This document shows, piece after piece, positions 32,757 to 41,589 of a DNA stretch of 64,000 nucleotides (position 1 is the stretch's first letter; every line of letters begins with the position of its first letter). The DNA is from Streptomyces sulfonofaciens. Lineage in GTDB: Bacteria > Actinomycetota > Actinomycetes > Streptomycetales > Streptomycetaceae. The DNA lies in the NCBI RefSeq assembly GCF_014656295.1, contig NZ_BNCD01000007.1, forward strand, positions 1 to 64,000, written 5' to 3'. The notes beneath the pieces were generated by a model. The model was not told where the DNA came from. It did no database searches and saw nothing but the letters and a program-made list of their open reading frames with translations. The translations under genes were made by a program, and so were the position numbers.

Positions 32757-33701
32757 TCAGAGGTCTTCCGACACACTGGTCAACATCTGCCGCAGCCATT
32801 GGTGGGCTGGATCGCGGTCGTATTCGTCATGCCACCAGAGCCTTTCCGTAATCGGTTCCGGATCCTGCGGGCAGGGCAGGACGGCCAGTCCCATGGGACC
32901 GGCCACGAGGTCGGCGAGACGTTTTTGCAGCAGGGCCACACGGTCGGTGCCCACGACGAAATGCGGTACCGCCCGATAACTTTCCACCCGCACCCGGACG
33001 TCCGGCTGGATTCCGAAGAGCGTGAGCTGGCGGGTCGTCGGCGCGGCCGTCATGAAGCCGGGGTCCGGCTGGAAGGGCGCCACCCAGCTCAGGCGTGCCA
33101 TGTCCTCCGGCGTGAGGTGGCCGCGCTCCGCACAGGGGTGCGCGGCGTCCAGCACGCACACCCAGCGGTCCGTGAACAGGTCCGCCGAGCGCAGCCCCGG
33201 CACCTCGAAGCGGCTCACGGGCGGCGCGATCATCCCGTCGATGAACCGGATGGTCTCCGCGGCGTCCGTGCTGAACGCCTCGCGGACCATGCGTATGTGC
33301 AGCTCGACCCGGGGCGCGTGCTCGGCGAGCGCCGCCGAGAGGCGGGCGCCCAGCACCTCCACCGTGTAGTCGGCCATCAGCAGCGTGAACTGCCGCCGCG
33401 AGCTGGCGGGGTCGAAGCTGCTGTCCGTCGTGAACAGCCGCTCCGCCGCCGCGCACACCGTCTCCACCTGGTCGGCGAGCTGGAGCGCGAGCGGCGTGAG
33501 GACGTATCCGTTCCTGTTGCGAACCAGCAGGTCGTCGCCGAAGTGCCGGCGCAGCCGGCCGAGCGCCGCGCTGGCCGCCGGCTGGGTCACCCCGATCCGG
33601 GCCGCCGCGCGCGTGACGTTCCGCTCCCGCAGCAGCTCCCGGAGGGCCACCAGCAGGTTCAGGTCCAGGTTCGCCAGATGGACGGAGGGGTGCCGCGTCA
33701 C
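32757..33701 (-). CDS. LysR family transcriptional regulator
   Basis: A 314-residue LTTR. The N-terminal winged helix (about residues 8-66) reads LDLNLLVALRELLRERNVTRAAARI, GVTQPAASAALGRLRRHFGDDLLVR, NGYVLTPLALQL; the effector-binding domain follows. The HTH is of the NodD/SyrM-like group whose ligands are often aromatic or organic acids. It is transcribed in the same direction as, and immediately upstream of, the FAD-IlvD-MHS-AcnX genes rather than divergently, so it may be the first gene of the operon or drive it from the 140-base gap. GTG 33701 (MTRHPSVHLANLDLNLL). Confidence 0.88.
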   Translation of the reverse strand: MTRHPSVHLANLDLNLLVALRELLRERNVTRAAARIGVTQPAASAALGRLRRHFGDDLLVRNRNGYVLTPLALQLADQVETVCAAAERLFTTDSSFDPASSRRQFTLLMADYTVEVLGARLSAALAEHAPRVELHIRMVREAFSTDAAETIRFIDGMIAPPVSRFEVPGLRSADLFTDRWVCVLDAAHPCAERGHLTPEDMARLSWVAPFQPDPGFMTAAPTTRQLTLFGIQPDVRVRVESYRAVPHFVVGTDRVALLQKRLADLVAGPMGLAVLPCPQDPEPITERLWWHDEYDRDPAHQWLRQMLTSVSEDL

Positions 33702-33811
33702 GAGCGGACTATAACCCTCCGCCCTCCGGGCACCGGTTCGACGGTGCGGGCCGACCGCGGTCCGTGGCCGACGAGGCACCGCCGGTCACGTGGTGGGCGG
33801 TGGGGAACCCG

Positions 33812-35596
33812 TCAGAGCCGGTCCGGGGTGCGGATCCCCAGCAGGGCCATGCCCTGGTGCAGCGTCCGGGCCGTCGTGTCGCACAGGAAGAGGCGGTTCT
33901 CGACCACCTCGGGCGGGTTCGCCTCGCTCAGCACCTGGCACTCCGCGTAGAACGTCGTGAACAGCGACGCGAGCTGGTACAGGTACGCGGCCAGCTTGTG
34001 CGGCGCGAACTCCGCCGCGGCCTCCGCGACCGTCTCCGCGAACCGGTCGACGTGCAGGCCCAGCGCCCGCTCCGGCGCGGCGAGCGCCAGCTCGGGGTGC
34101 GCGGCGCTCCTGGCGTCGCCGGACAGCCGCAGGATCGACCGGATCCGGGCGTACGCGTACTGGATGTAGACGGAGGTGTCGCCGTTCAGCGAGACCATCT
34201 GGTCGAGGTCGAACTTGTAGTCCCGGCCGGCGGACGTCGACAGGTCGGCGTACTTCACGGCGCCGACGCCGATGTGCGCGCCGTTGGTGACGATCTCGTC
34301 CTCGCTGAGCGCGACCTTCTCGTTGTTCTTCTCGCGGACGACCGCGGTGGCCCGCTCGATCGCCTCGTCCAGCAGGTCCTCCAGCCGGACCGTCTCGCCG
34401 GCCCGGGTCTTGAACGGCTTGCCGTCCTTGCCGAGCACGGTGCCGAAGGCGAGCTGCACGGCGCTGACGTCGTCGTTCAGCCAGCCGGCCCTGCGGGCGG
34501 TCTCGAAGACCATCCGGAAGTGCAGCGCCTGCCGGGCGTCGACCACGTACAGGAGGGTGTTCGCCTTGAGGGCGAAGACCCGGTCGCGGACGGCGGAGAG
34601 GTCCGTCGCCGCATAGCCGTAGCCGCCGTCGGACTTCTGGACGATCAGCGGGACCGGCTTGCCGTCCGGGCCCTTGATGTCGTCGAAGAACACGCACAGC
34701 GCGCCCTCGGAGCGGACCGCGACGCCCGACTCCTCCAGCAGCCGGCAGGTCTCGGCCAGCATGGAGTTGTACCCGGACTCGCCGACCACGTCGGCGTCGT
34801 GGATCTCCATGTCCAGCTTGTGGAAGACCGACTGGAAGTAGAGCTTCGACTCGTCGACGAACTTCTGCCACAGGGCCAGCGTCTCGGGGTCGCCCGCCTG
34901 GAGGTCGACCACCTTGCGCCGGGCCCGGACCTTGAACTCCTCGTCGGTGTCGAAGAGCCGCCGCGCCGCCTTGTAGAGCCTGTCCAGGTTGGACATGGCC
35001 TCTTCGCCGGTGGCGCCACCGGCCTCGGGGGCCTTGTGGTCCAGCTCGTGCGGGTGCTCGACGAGGTACTGGATGAGCATGCCGAACTGGGTGCCCCAGT
35101 CGCCGATGTGGTGGCGCCTGACGACCGTCTCGCCGGTGAACTCCAGCATCCGCACCACGGCGTCGCCGATCACCGCGGACCGCAGGTGGCCGACGTGCAT
35201 CTCCTTGGCGACGTTCGGCTGGGCGTAGTCGATGACCGTGATGCCCGGGTGCTCGGCGAAGGGCACGCCGAGGCGTCCCTCCGGGTCGGCGGCACGCGCC
35301 GCGAGGTTCTCGGTGATCGCCCGGTCGGAGACGGTGATGTTCAGGAAGCCGGGCCCGGAGACTTCGACATCCGCCAGCAGGCCCGGGGCGTCGACCGCGG
35401 CAAGGACGCGCTCCGCCAGCTCTCTGGGCTGCGTCCCGGCCCGCTTCGCCAGCGCCAGGATGCCGTTGGCCTGGAAGTCGGCCCGGTCGCTTCGGCGCAG
35501 CAGCGGGTCGGCGGCGGCGGCCTCCGGCAGCGCGGCCGCGAGTGCGTCCGCGAGACGCTGGTGGACAGAGGCACTGAGCGAGGTGACCGAGGCCAT
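33812..35596 (-). CDS. argS: Arginyl-tRNA synthetase
   Basis: A 594-residue class I synthetase that charges tRNA(Arg). The N-terminal Add1 domain occupies about residues 10-90. The HIGH signature is HVGH at 134-137 ([15 protein letters not shown]) after [10 protein letters not shown]. Downstream blocks include [14 protein letters not shown] and, towards the C-terminal anticodon-binding domain, [11 protein letters not shown] and the terminal [16 protein letters not shown]. As in many ArgRS there is no obvious KMSKS. ATG 35596. It is divergent from lysS with a shared promoter region of about 170 bases. It is the first core gene on the right of the accessory island. Confidence 0.96.
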   Translation of the reverse strand: MASVTSLSASVHQRLADALAAALPEAAAADPLLRRSDRADFQANGILALAKRAGTQPRELAERVLAAVDAPGLLADVEVSGPGFLNITVSDRAITENLAARAADPEGRLGVPFAEHPGITVIDYAQPNVAKEMHVGHLRSAVIGDAVVRMLEFTGETVVRRHHIGDWGTQFGMLIQYLVEHPHELDHKAPEAGGATGEEAMSNLDRLYKAARRLFDTDEEFKVRARRKVVDLQAGDPETLALWQKFVDESKLYFQSVFHKLDMEIHDADVVGESGYNSMLAETCRLLEESGVAVRSEGALCVFFDDIKGPDGKPVPLIVQKSDGGYGYAATDLSAVRDRVFALKANTLLYVVDARQALHFRMVFETARRAGWLNDDVSAVQLAFGTVLGKDGKPFKTRAGETVRLEDLLDEAIERATAVVREKNNEKVALSEDEIVTNGAHIGVGAVKYADLSTSAGRDYKFDLDQMVSLNGDTSVYIQYAYARIRSILRLSGDARSAAHPELALAAPERALGLHVDRFAETVAEAAAEFAPHKLAAYLYQLASLFTTFYAECQVLSEANPPEVVENRLFLCDTTARTLHQGMALLGIRTPDRL

Positions 35597-35769
35597 GGAG
35601 AGGGTGCCGTTCTCCTAGACGATGCAAAAGGGACCTGAACGCCCTCAGTATCCCACGCCCTGACAAGCGGTTTTCGCGGTTGGGAAGCGAGCTGGGAGAA
35701 TGGGGCGGTAAGGCCGGGGACCTCGCGCGCACGCGCGCGGCGCCGGGGGCGCAGGGAAGAAAGAAGGAC

Positions 35770-37530
35770 GTGCCGATCGTGGCTCAGAGCACCGAGACCA
35801 GCGACTGGGTCTCCCGTTTCGCGGACGAGGTCACCGCCGAGTCGGAGCGCCGCGGCACGGGCAAACCCGTCGTCGTGGCGTCCGGGCTCTCGCCGTCGGG
35901 ACCGATCCACCTCGGCAACCTCCGCGAGGTCATGACCCCGCACCTGGTCGCCGACGAGCTGCGCCGCCGCGGCCACGTCGTGCGGCACCTGATCTCCTGG
36001 GACGACTACGACCGGTTCCGCAAGGTCCCGGCCGGCGTCGGCGGGGTCGACGAGTCCTGGGCCGAGCACATCGGCAAGCCGCTGACGTCGGTGCCCGCGC
36101 CGAAGGGCTCCGAGCACCCGAACTGGGCGGAGCACTTCAAGTCCGCCATGGCCGCCTCGCTCGCCGACCTCGGCGTCGAGTACGAGGGCATCAGCCAGAC
36201 CGCCCAGTACACCTCCGGCGCCTACCGCGAGCAGGTCCTGCACGCGGTGCGGCAGCGCGCCGAGATCGACGCGATCCTCGGCCAGTACCGCACCAGGAAG
36301 TCCGGCGGGGGCAAGCAGCAGAAGCAGCTCGACGAGGCCGAGCTGGCCGCCGCCGAGGGCTCCGGCGCCGCCGGCGAGGAGGACAGCAGCGGGGGATCCG
36401 TCGGCTACTTCCCGTACAAGCCGTACTGCGGCCACTGCGAGAAGGACCTCACCACGGTCACCGGCTACGACGACGACACCACGGAGATGACGTACGTCTG
36501 CGGGGCCTGCGGCCACACCGAGACCGTGCGGCTCGCCGAGTTCGACCGCGGCAAGCTGGTCTGGAAGGTCGACTGGCCGATGCGCTGGGCGTACGAGGGC
36601 GTGGTCTTCGAGCCGAGTGGTGTCGACCACAGCTCACCCGGCTCCTCCTTCCAGGTCGGCGGCCAGATCGTGAGCGCCGTCTTCGGCGGGCGGCAGCCCA
36701 TCGGGCCGATGTACGCCTTCGTCGGCATCACCGGCATGGCGAAGATGTCGTCGAGCAAGGGCGGCGTGCCGACGCCCGCCGACGCGTTGCGGATCATGGA
36801 GCCGCAACTGCTCCGCTGGCTGTACGCGCGGCGCCGGCCCAACCAGTCCTTCAAGATCGCCTTCGACCAGGAGATCCAGCGGCTCTACGACGAGTGGGAC
36901 CGGCTGGCCGCGAAGGTCGCCCAGAGCGCGGGCGCGGAGCCCGGCGACGCCCCCGCGGTACTGCCCGCCGACGCGGCCGCGTACGCCCGCGCCGTCGGCA
37001 CGGCCGCCGGGGAGCTGCCGCGCACACCCCGCCCGCTGCCGTACCGCACGCTCGCCTCGGTGGCCGACATCACCGCGGGCCACCGAGACCAGGCGCTGCG
37101 CATCCTCAGCGACCTCGACCCGCAGCACCCGCTCACCTCGCTCGACGAGGCCCGGCCCCGGTTCGACAGGGCCGAGGCGTGGATCAACACCCACGTCCCC
37201 GCCGAGCAGCGCACCGTCGTGCGCGACGAGCCCGACACCGAACTGCTCGCCTCCCTCGGCGAGTCCGACCGCGCCTCGCTCGACCTGCTGGTGGAGGGCC
37301 TTGAGGCGCACTGGTCGCTGGACGGCCTGACGGGCCTCGTGTACGGCGTGCCGAAGACCATGGCCGGGCTCGCGCCCGACGCCCCGCCGACCCCGGAGCT
37401 GAAGGCCGCCCAGCGGGCGTTCTTCGCCCTGCTGTACCGGCTGCTGGTCGGCAGGGACACCGGGCCGCGGCTGCCCACCCTGCTGCTGGCGGTGGGCGCG
37501 GACCGGGTGCGCAAGCTGCTGGCGGCCTGA
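35770..37530 (+). CDS. lysS: Lysyl-tRNA synthetase, class I
   Basis: A 586-residue class I LysRS, the archaeal type found in streptomycetes rather than the common class II enzyme. The HIGH-like motif is HLGN (residues 47-50, SGPIHLGNLREVM) and the KMSKS-like loop is MAKMSSSKGGVP. A zinc ribbon with CGHC and CGAC pairs is inserted near residues 220-255, preceded by a Lys/Gln/Glu-rich linker. The C-terminal helical anticodon domain ends RDTGPRLPTLLLAVGADRV. GTG 35770 (MPIVAQSTETSDWV) matches the family start. It is divergent from argS. Confidence 0.95.
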   Translation: MPIVAQSTETSDWVSRFADEVTAESERRGTGKPVVVASGLSPSGPIHLGNLREVMTPHLVADELRRRGHVVRHLISWDDYDRFRKVPAGVGGVDESWAEHIGKPLTSVPAPKGSEHPNWAEHFKSAMAASLADLGVEYEGISQTAQYTSGAYREQVLHAVRQRAEIDAILGQYRTRKSGGGKQQKQLDEAELAAAEGSGAAGEEDSSGGSVGYFPYKPYCGHCEKDLTTVTGYDDDTTEMTYVCGACGHTETVRLAEFDRGKLVWKVDWPMRWAYEGVVFEPSGVDHSSPGSSFQVGGQIVSAVFGGRQPIGPMYAFVGITGMAKMSSSKGGVPTPADALRIMEPQLLRWLYARRRPNQSFKIAFDQEIQRLYDEWDRLAAKVAQSAGAEPGDAPAVLPADAAAYARAVGTAAGELPRTPRPLPYRTLASVADITAGHRDQALRILSDLDPQHPLTSLDEARPRFDRAEAWINTHVPAEQRTVVRDEPDTELLASLGESDRASLDLLVEGLEAHWSLDGLTGLVYGVPKTMAGLAPDAPPTPELKAAQRAFFALLYRLLVGRDTGPRLPTLLLAVGADRVRKLLAA

Positions 37531-37582
37531 CGGCATCCCGCCCCGGGCACCGGGACCCCCGGGCACCGGGACCCCCGGGCCC

Positions 37583-37604
37583 CGCGCAGCCCGGGGGCTG
37601 CGCG
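37583..37604 (+). terminator. Terminator after lysS
   Basis: CGCGCAGCC/GGCTGCGCG, 9-bp stem with a 4-base loop and a short CCTT tail, 53 bases after the lysS stop. A direct repeat of GGGCACCGGGACCCCC (37545-37560, 37561-37576) lies just before it. Confidence 0.65.
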
Positions 37605-37631
37605 CCTTGCGCGGTACCCGGGCGGGGCGCT

Positions 37632-37654
37632 CCCGCGGGGGCGGCCCCCGCGGG
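37632..37654 (-). terminator. Terminator after the DUF2637 gene
   Basis: CCCGCGGGGG/CCCCCGCGGG, 10-bp stem with a 3-base loop, directly after the stop codon of the minus-strand DUF2637 gene. Confidence 0.6.
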
Positions 37655-37656
37655 CG

Positions 37657-39312
37657 CTATGCGATGTGCTCCGCGTCGGCGTCCAGGTTCTGCTGGTAGC
37701 GGTCCCTGAAGGTGCGCAGGTAGGGCCGCAGGGTGCTCTCCGTGAGCGGACCGCCGGACTGCCCCGCGATGCCGTACAGGTCCTGGAGGTAGAGGCCGAA
37801 CTGCCGGGCGTTCGGGAAGTCCATGTGCTCCCTGACGTACCTCTGGAAGGCGTGGAAGTACGCCTCGTCCCTGGAGAGGCCGTCCGGGAGCAGGGCCGCG
37901 GCCGGCTCGTCCGCGGCCTGCTGCTCCGGCTCCTGCGGCTCCTGCGGCTGCTCGCCGCCCGGCTGCGCCAGCGGGTGCTGCTCGGCGCGCGGGGCCGGGA
38001 TGGGGCTGCCGCCCAGCGCGCGGGTGCGGCCGGGGCCCGCGGGGACGCGGAAGGACTGGGCGTCGTCGCCCTGCTCGGCCCCGTCCGGGCCGGCGGCGCC
38101 GTCCGCGGCGGGCACGGCGCCCCGGGCCCCGGCGCCGTGCGGGGCGGGGGTGTCCGTCGGCGTGGCCTGACCGCCCCGCGGGCCCGGGCCCCGGCGCGGC
38201 CGCCCGTACTGCCCCTCGGCGTACCGCTGTTCGGCGTACCGCCCCTCGGCGTGCTGCTGCGGCGGCTGCTGCTGCGGGCCGGCCGCCTGCTCGTCACCGG
38301 CGTACTGCTCGGCGTACTGCTGTTCCGCGTACCACTGCTCGTACTGCTCGTCCGGGCCGTACGAGGGGTCGTAGCCGCCGTCGTAGGGCCGCTGGGGCTG
38401 GGCGGCGAACCAGGGGCTCTGCGGAGCGGGCGCCTCCTCGTCGGGCCCGGCGGGCGGTTGCGCCGGGAGCGCGGCGGGATGCCCCGCGGTGGTGGACTGG
38501 CCTGGCGCGGCGGCGAGGTGCACGGGCGCGGTGGCGGCCGGGTCCTCCTGCGGTGCGCGTGACCCGGCGGCGGGCGCCGGCTCCAGCTCCACGGGCGCCG
38601 GCGCGGTCGGCAGCAGGGCGGGTTCGATGCCCGCGGCGGCCAGACCGGCGGGAGCCGTGTCCTTGAGCGGGACGCCGTAGCGTGCCAGGCGCAAGGGCAT
38701 CAGGGACTCCACGGGCGCCCTGCGGCGCCAGGCGCGGCCGAAGCGGGAGCGCAGCCGGGCCTGGTAGACCAGGCGTTCCTGCTCCAGCTTGATGGTCGCC
38801 TCGTAGGAGCGCAGCTCCCACAGCTTCATCCGGCGCCAGAGCAGGAAGGTCGGCACCGGTGAGAGCAGCCAGCGGGTCAGCCGGACGCCCTCCATGTGCT
38901 TGTCGGCCGTGATGTCGGCGATCCGGCCCACCGCGTGGCGGGCCGCCTCCACCGCGACCACGAACAGCACCGGGATCACGGCGTGCATGCCCACGCCCAG
39001 CGGGTCGGGCCAGGCCGCCGCGCCGTTGAAGGCGATGGTGGCCGCGGTCAGCAGCCAGGCCGTCTGGCGCAGCAGCGGGAAGGGGATCCGGATCCAGGTC
39101 AGCAGCAGGTCGAGGGCGAGCAGCACGCAGATGCCCGCGTCGATGCCGATGGGGAAGACCAGCGAGAACTGGCCGAACCCCTTCTTCAGCGCCAGGGCCC
39201 GCACGGCCGCGTACGACCCGGCGAAGCCGATGCCGGCGATGACGACGGCGCCGGTGACGACCAGCCCGATGAGTATCCGGTGCGTCCGTGTCAGCTCGAG
39301 TGGCGCGGCCAC
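37657..39312 (-). CDS. DUF2637 membrane protein (SpdB-like) with long Q/Y/A-rich tail
   Basis: A 551-residue protein. The N-terminal DUF2637 region (about residues 8-150) has four membrane helices (ILIGLVVTGAVVIAGIGFAG, FPIGIDAGICVLLALDLLL, AWLLTAATIAFNGAAAWPD, AVIPVLFVVAVEAARHAVG). DUF2637 is related to the SpdB plasmid-spreading proteins of actinomycete plasmids. A basic helical region follows, then a disordered stretch with repeats of YAEQ/YAEGQY and QPQ, and a C-terminal helical domain (EAYFHAFQRYVREHMDFPNARQFGLYLQDLYGI) resembling DNA-binding SpdB C-termini. Function unknown. GTG 39312 with GGGAG upstream. Confidence 0.75.
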   Translation of the reverse strand: MAAPLELTRTHRILIGLVVTGAVVIAGIGFAGSYAAVRALALKKGFGQFSLVFPIGIDAGICVLLALDLLLTWIRIPFPLLRQTAWLLTAATIAFNGAAAWPDPLGVGMHAVIPVLFVVAVEAARHAVGRIADITADKHMEGVRLTRWLLSPVPTFLLWRRMKLWELRSYEATIKLEQERLVYQARLRSRFGRAWRRRAPVESLMPLRLARYGVPLKDTAPAGLAAAGIEPALLPTAPAPVELEPAPAAGSRAPQEDPAATAPVHLAAAPGQSTTAGHPAALPAQPPAGPDEEAPAPQSPWFAAQPQRPYDGGYDPSYGPDEQYEQWYAEQQYAEQYAGDEQAAGPQQQPPQQHAEGRYAEQRYAEGQYGRPRRGPGPRGGQATPTDTPAPHGAGARGAVPAADGAAGPDGAEQGDDAQSFRVPAGPGRTRALGGSPIPAPRAEQHPLAQPGGEQPQEPQEPEQQAADEPAAALLPDGLSRDEAYFHAFQRYVREHMDFPNARQFGLYLQDLYGIAGQSGGPLTESTLRPYLRTFRDRYQQNLDADAEHIA

Positions 39313-39499
39313 CGTTGCTCCCTCCCTGTCGCCCCGTGCGGGTTGCCGCGCAACAGCCTGGCACATGTGTGCGGGGCACGCCGGGTCGGCATACCGGGAG
39401 CACGGCCGCGGCGGTGGCCCTGCTCCCGATAAGTGCCGTGTTGTACGGGGGAGTTGCCGTACCGTCAGCCGGCCGCCCGGACGACGCCGGGCGTCCGCC

Positions 39500-40351
39500 T
39501 CAGTGCCGGACCTTCCCCGTCGAGGAGTGGTGCGACGAGGAGCCCGACGAGCTCGACGAGTCCGATGAGCCCGCGGACGGGTGCCCGGAGGAGTGGGACG
39601 TCCCCGACGGCGACGCTGACGCGGAGCTGTCGTTCGCGGCGGCGACCGCGGCCACCACCTCCTTCGCGGCGTCCTCGGCGTCCTTCAGCAGGGCGTCGGC
39701 GTCCGGGGTCTTCTCGCCCGCGAGCCCGGCGCCGTTGTAGTCGACGCTCACCACGACGTTCTCGGTGCGGACCACGACCGTCTGCTGCTTGAAGGAGCCC
39801 TCCTTCTTCTTCAGGTCGTAGCGCACGGCCGTCGCCGCGTCGCCGGTGCCCGCCACCGGCGCGGTGCGCACGGAGGTGGCGCCCTCGGCCGCCTTGGCGG
39901 CCGTGACCTGCTTGTCGTAGTACTGGTCCGCCAGCTTGTCGCCGCCGCCGCGGGCCGGGTCGGACGCGAAGCGCACCAGCGACACGTTCAGCCAGCGGAA
40001 CTGCGAGCCCTTCACGCCGTTGTTGTCGAGGCTGTTCCAGGAGCAGGTGCCGCGCAGCGAGGTGTCCTCGGACTTGCCGACCGTGCCCGCCGTGTCCGCC
40101 TCGGGCACCAGGTCGCCGAGCGTCTTCTTGGACAGCGTCTTGCAGGCCGACGGCAGCGCCGCGTAGGCGGGCGGCGCGCTCGCCCCGCCGCCGGGGGCGG
40201 ACGCGGAGGCGGACGGGGCCGAAGGACTGGCCCCGTCGCCGTCCGAACCGTCGTCGCCCGAGCCGGACGAGCATCCGGACGCGACGAGGATCACCGGGAC
40301 GGCGGCCGCGCAGGCGAGTATGCGGGTGAGTCGCTGTGCTGGTCGGTGCAT
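39500..40351 (-). CDS. DUF3558-type lipoprotein
   Basis: A 283-residue secreted lipoprotein. The signal peptide ILACAAAVPVILVASGC ends in a lipobox with C28, so the mature protein should be tethered outside the membrane. A Ser/Asp/Gly-rich linker follows, then a DUF3558-like domain that starts YAALPSACKTLSKKTLGDLVP, contains a RGTCSWNS cysteine segment, and ends VVVRTENVVVSVDYNG. The final 40 residues are Ser-rich. No enzymatic motif. It is related to the next gene upstream, so the pair arose by duplication. ATG 40351 with GAAGGA upstream. Confidence 0.78.
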   Translation of the reverse strand: MHRPAQRLTRILACAAAVPVILVASGCSSGSGDDGSDGDGASPSAPSASASAPGGGASAPPAYAALPSACKTLSKKTLGDLVPEADTAGTVGKSEDTSLRGTCSWNSLDNNGVKGSQFRWLNVSLVRFASDPARGGGDKLADQYYDKQVTAAKAAEGATSVRTAPVAGTGDAATAVRYDLKKKEGSFKQQTVVVRTENVVVSVDYNGAGLAGEKTPDADALLKDAEDAAKEVVAAVAAANDSSASASPSGTSHSSGHPSAGSSDSSSSSGSSSHHSSTGKVRH

Positions 40352-40528
40352 GGTTCCTTCACTCGTGACGCTCGTACGGTGGTGTCTCCCGTGGCTGCGG
40401 AGGGCGCCGCCACGGGACCCGGGCTCCTCGCGGGGCCCGGTCCGAGGGGCCACGGTACGCCGAAGCCGGCACCGGCGGCCGGGCTCCGCGCGGTCCGCGG
40501 CCCGCCGGCGAGACGGTGCGTACCGTCG

Positions 40529-41395
40529 TCACTCGCTGAGCTTGCCGGCCAGCTTGTGCGCCAGTTCCTGCACGGTGTCCTGCATTTCCTTGCTGTCCGG
40601 CACCAGCGCCGGGTTGCTCGGCTGCTCGTCGTACTCGACGGTGACGATCACGTTCGACGTGCGGAAGACCACAGTGACGGTGCGGTGCCGGGCGGCCGAC
40701 GACGGGCTGGAGCAGGTGTCGTCGAGGAACGCGGCGTCGCCGAGGCCGCCCAGCGCACGGGAGGCGAGACCGCCCGCGCCGGACGTGCCGCCGGGGGCGC
40801 CCGCGCCCGCGCCGGAGCCGGGGACCGCGCAGGAGTCGCCCGCGGTGTCCGCGCCGCCCGCGTCGGTCGAGTCCGGGCTCATGCCCTCGCCGCTCGGCGT
40901 GCCCCCCTTCTGCGGCCCCTTGCCGGGATCGGCCGGCACCTGGAGGCCGGCGTCCGTCTCCTTGGAGACGAAGACCTGCTGCGCCTCGCTGTCGTCGCTG
41001 ACCGTGGTGTCGTACGAGACCACCCGCTCGAAGTCGATGAACAGGTGGTCGGTGGCGGGCCCCGACTCGCCGGTCCAGCGGCAGCCGACGCGGCGGTCGG
41101 TGTCGTAGGTCAGCGTGGCGGTTCCCTCGTAGGCGTTCTCGCGCTGCCGCTCGTCGGTGATGGCCTTGATGCCGGGCAGCATCGCGTCCAGGGTGGAGTG
41201 CTCGACCTCGCCGCACGGCTCGGGCAGGGTGCGGTACTTGCCGGGGGGCGCGGGCGCCGCCGAGACGCCGGGCTCCTCGGGCTTGGCGTCGTCGGCCGTA
41301 CCGGTGGACCCCGGGTCCCGGGTACAGCCGGCGAGCAGGGCCGCGAGGGCCGCGAGCAGGGCTGCGGTGCCTGTCACCAAAGCCTTCCGCTGCAC
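40529..41395 (-). CDS. DUF3558-type lipoprotein, paralogue of the downstream gene
   Basis: A 288-residue secreted lipoprotein with signal peptide LVTGTAALLAALAALLAGC (lipobox LAGC, about C23). The mature part has YRTLPEPCGEVEHSTLDAMLPG, a VGCRWTG cysteine motif and ends VTVVFRTSNVIVTVEYDEQ, which align in order with the blocks of the neighbouring lipoprotein. A Gly/Ala/Ser-rich insertion lies near residues 150-200. It is probably co-expressed with its neighbour (177-base gap). GTG 41395 with GAGGAG upstream. Role unknown. Confidence 0.78.
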   Translation of the reverse strand: MQRKALVTGTAALLAALAALLAGCTRDPGSTGTADDAKPEEPGVSAAPAPPGKYRTLPEPCGEVEHSTLDAMLPGIKAITDERQRENAYEGTATLTYDTDRRVGCRWTGESGPATDHLFIDFERVVSYDTTVSDDSEAQQVFVSKETDAGLQVPADPGKGPQKGGTPSGEGMSPDSTDAGGADTAGDSCAVPGSGAGAGAPGGTSGAGGLASRALGGLGDAAFLDDTCSSPSSAARHRTVTVVFRTSNVIVTVEYDEQPSNPALVPDSKEMQDTVQELAHKLAGKLSE

Positions 41396-41589
41396 GGTGC
41401 TGGCTCCTCTCGGCGGGGGGTTCGACGGGGAAATGCGGTTGCCGCGGGCGGGCGCCCACTGGACACAATGTCTACCGCACACCCACCCGTACCCGCCGGT
41501 CCAGGGGCCCTTTCGTGGCGCCGGGTCCGTTATTTGCGGTTGGCGCATTTCTTTGCGGTGTGGGGGAACCACGGGGGAATGGAGCAGGG

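Noticed and set aside
35597..35769. T-box or other riboswitch between argS and lysS
   Set aside because: No T-box sequence or specifier hairpin seen; the gap is short and divergent, so ordinary promoters are sufficient.
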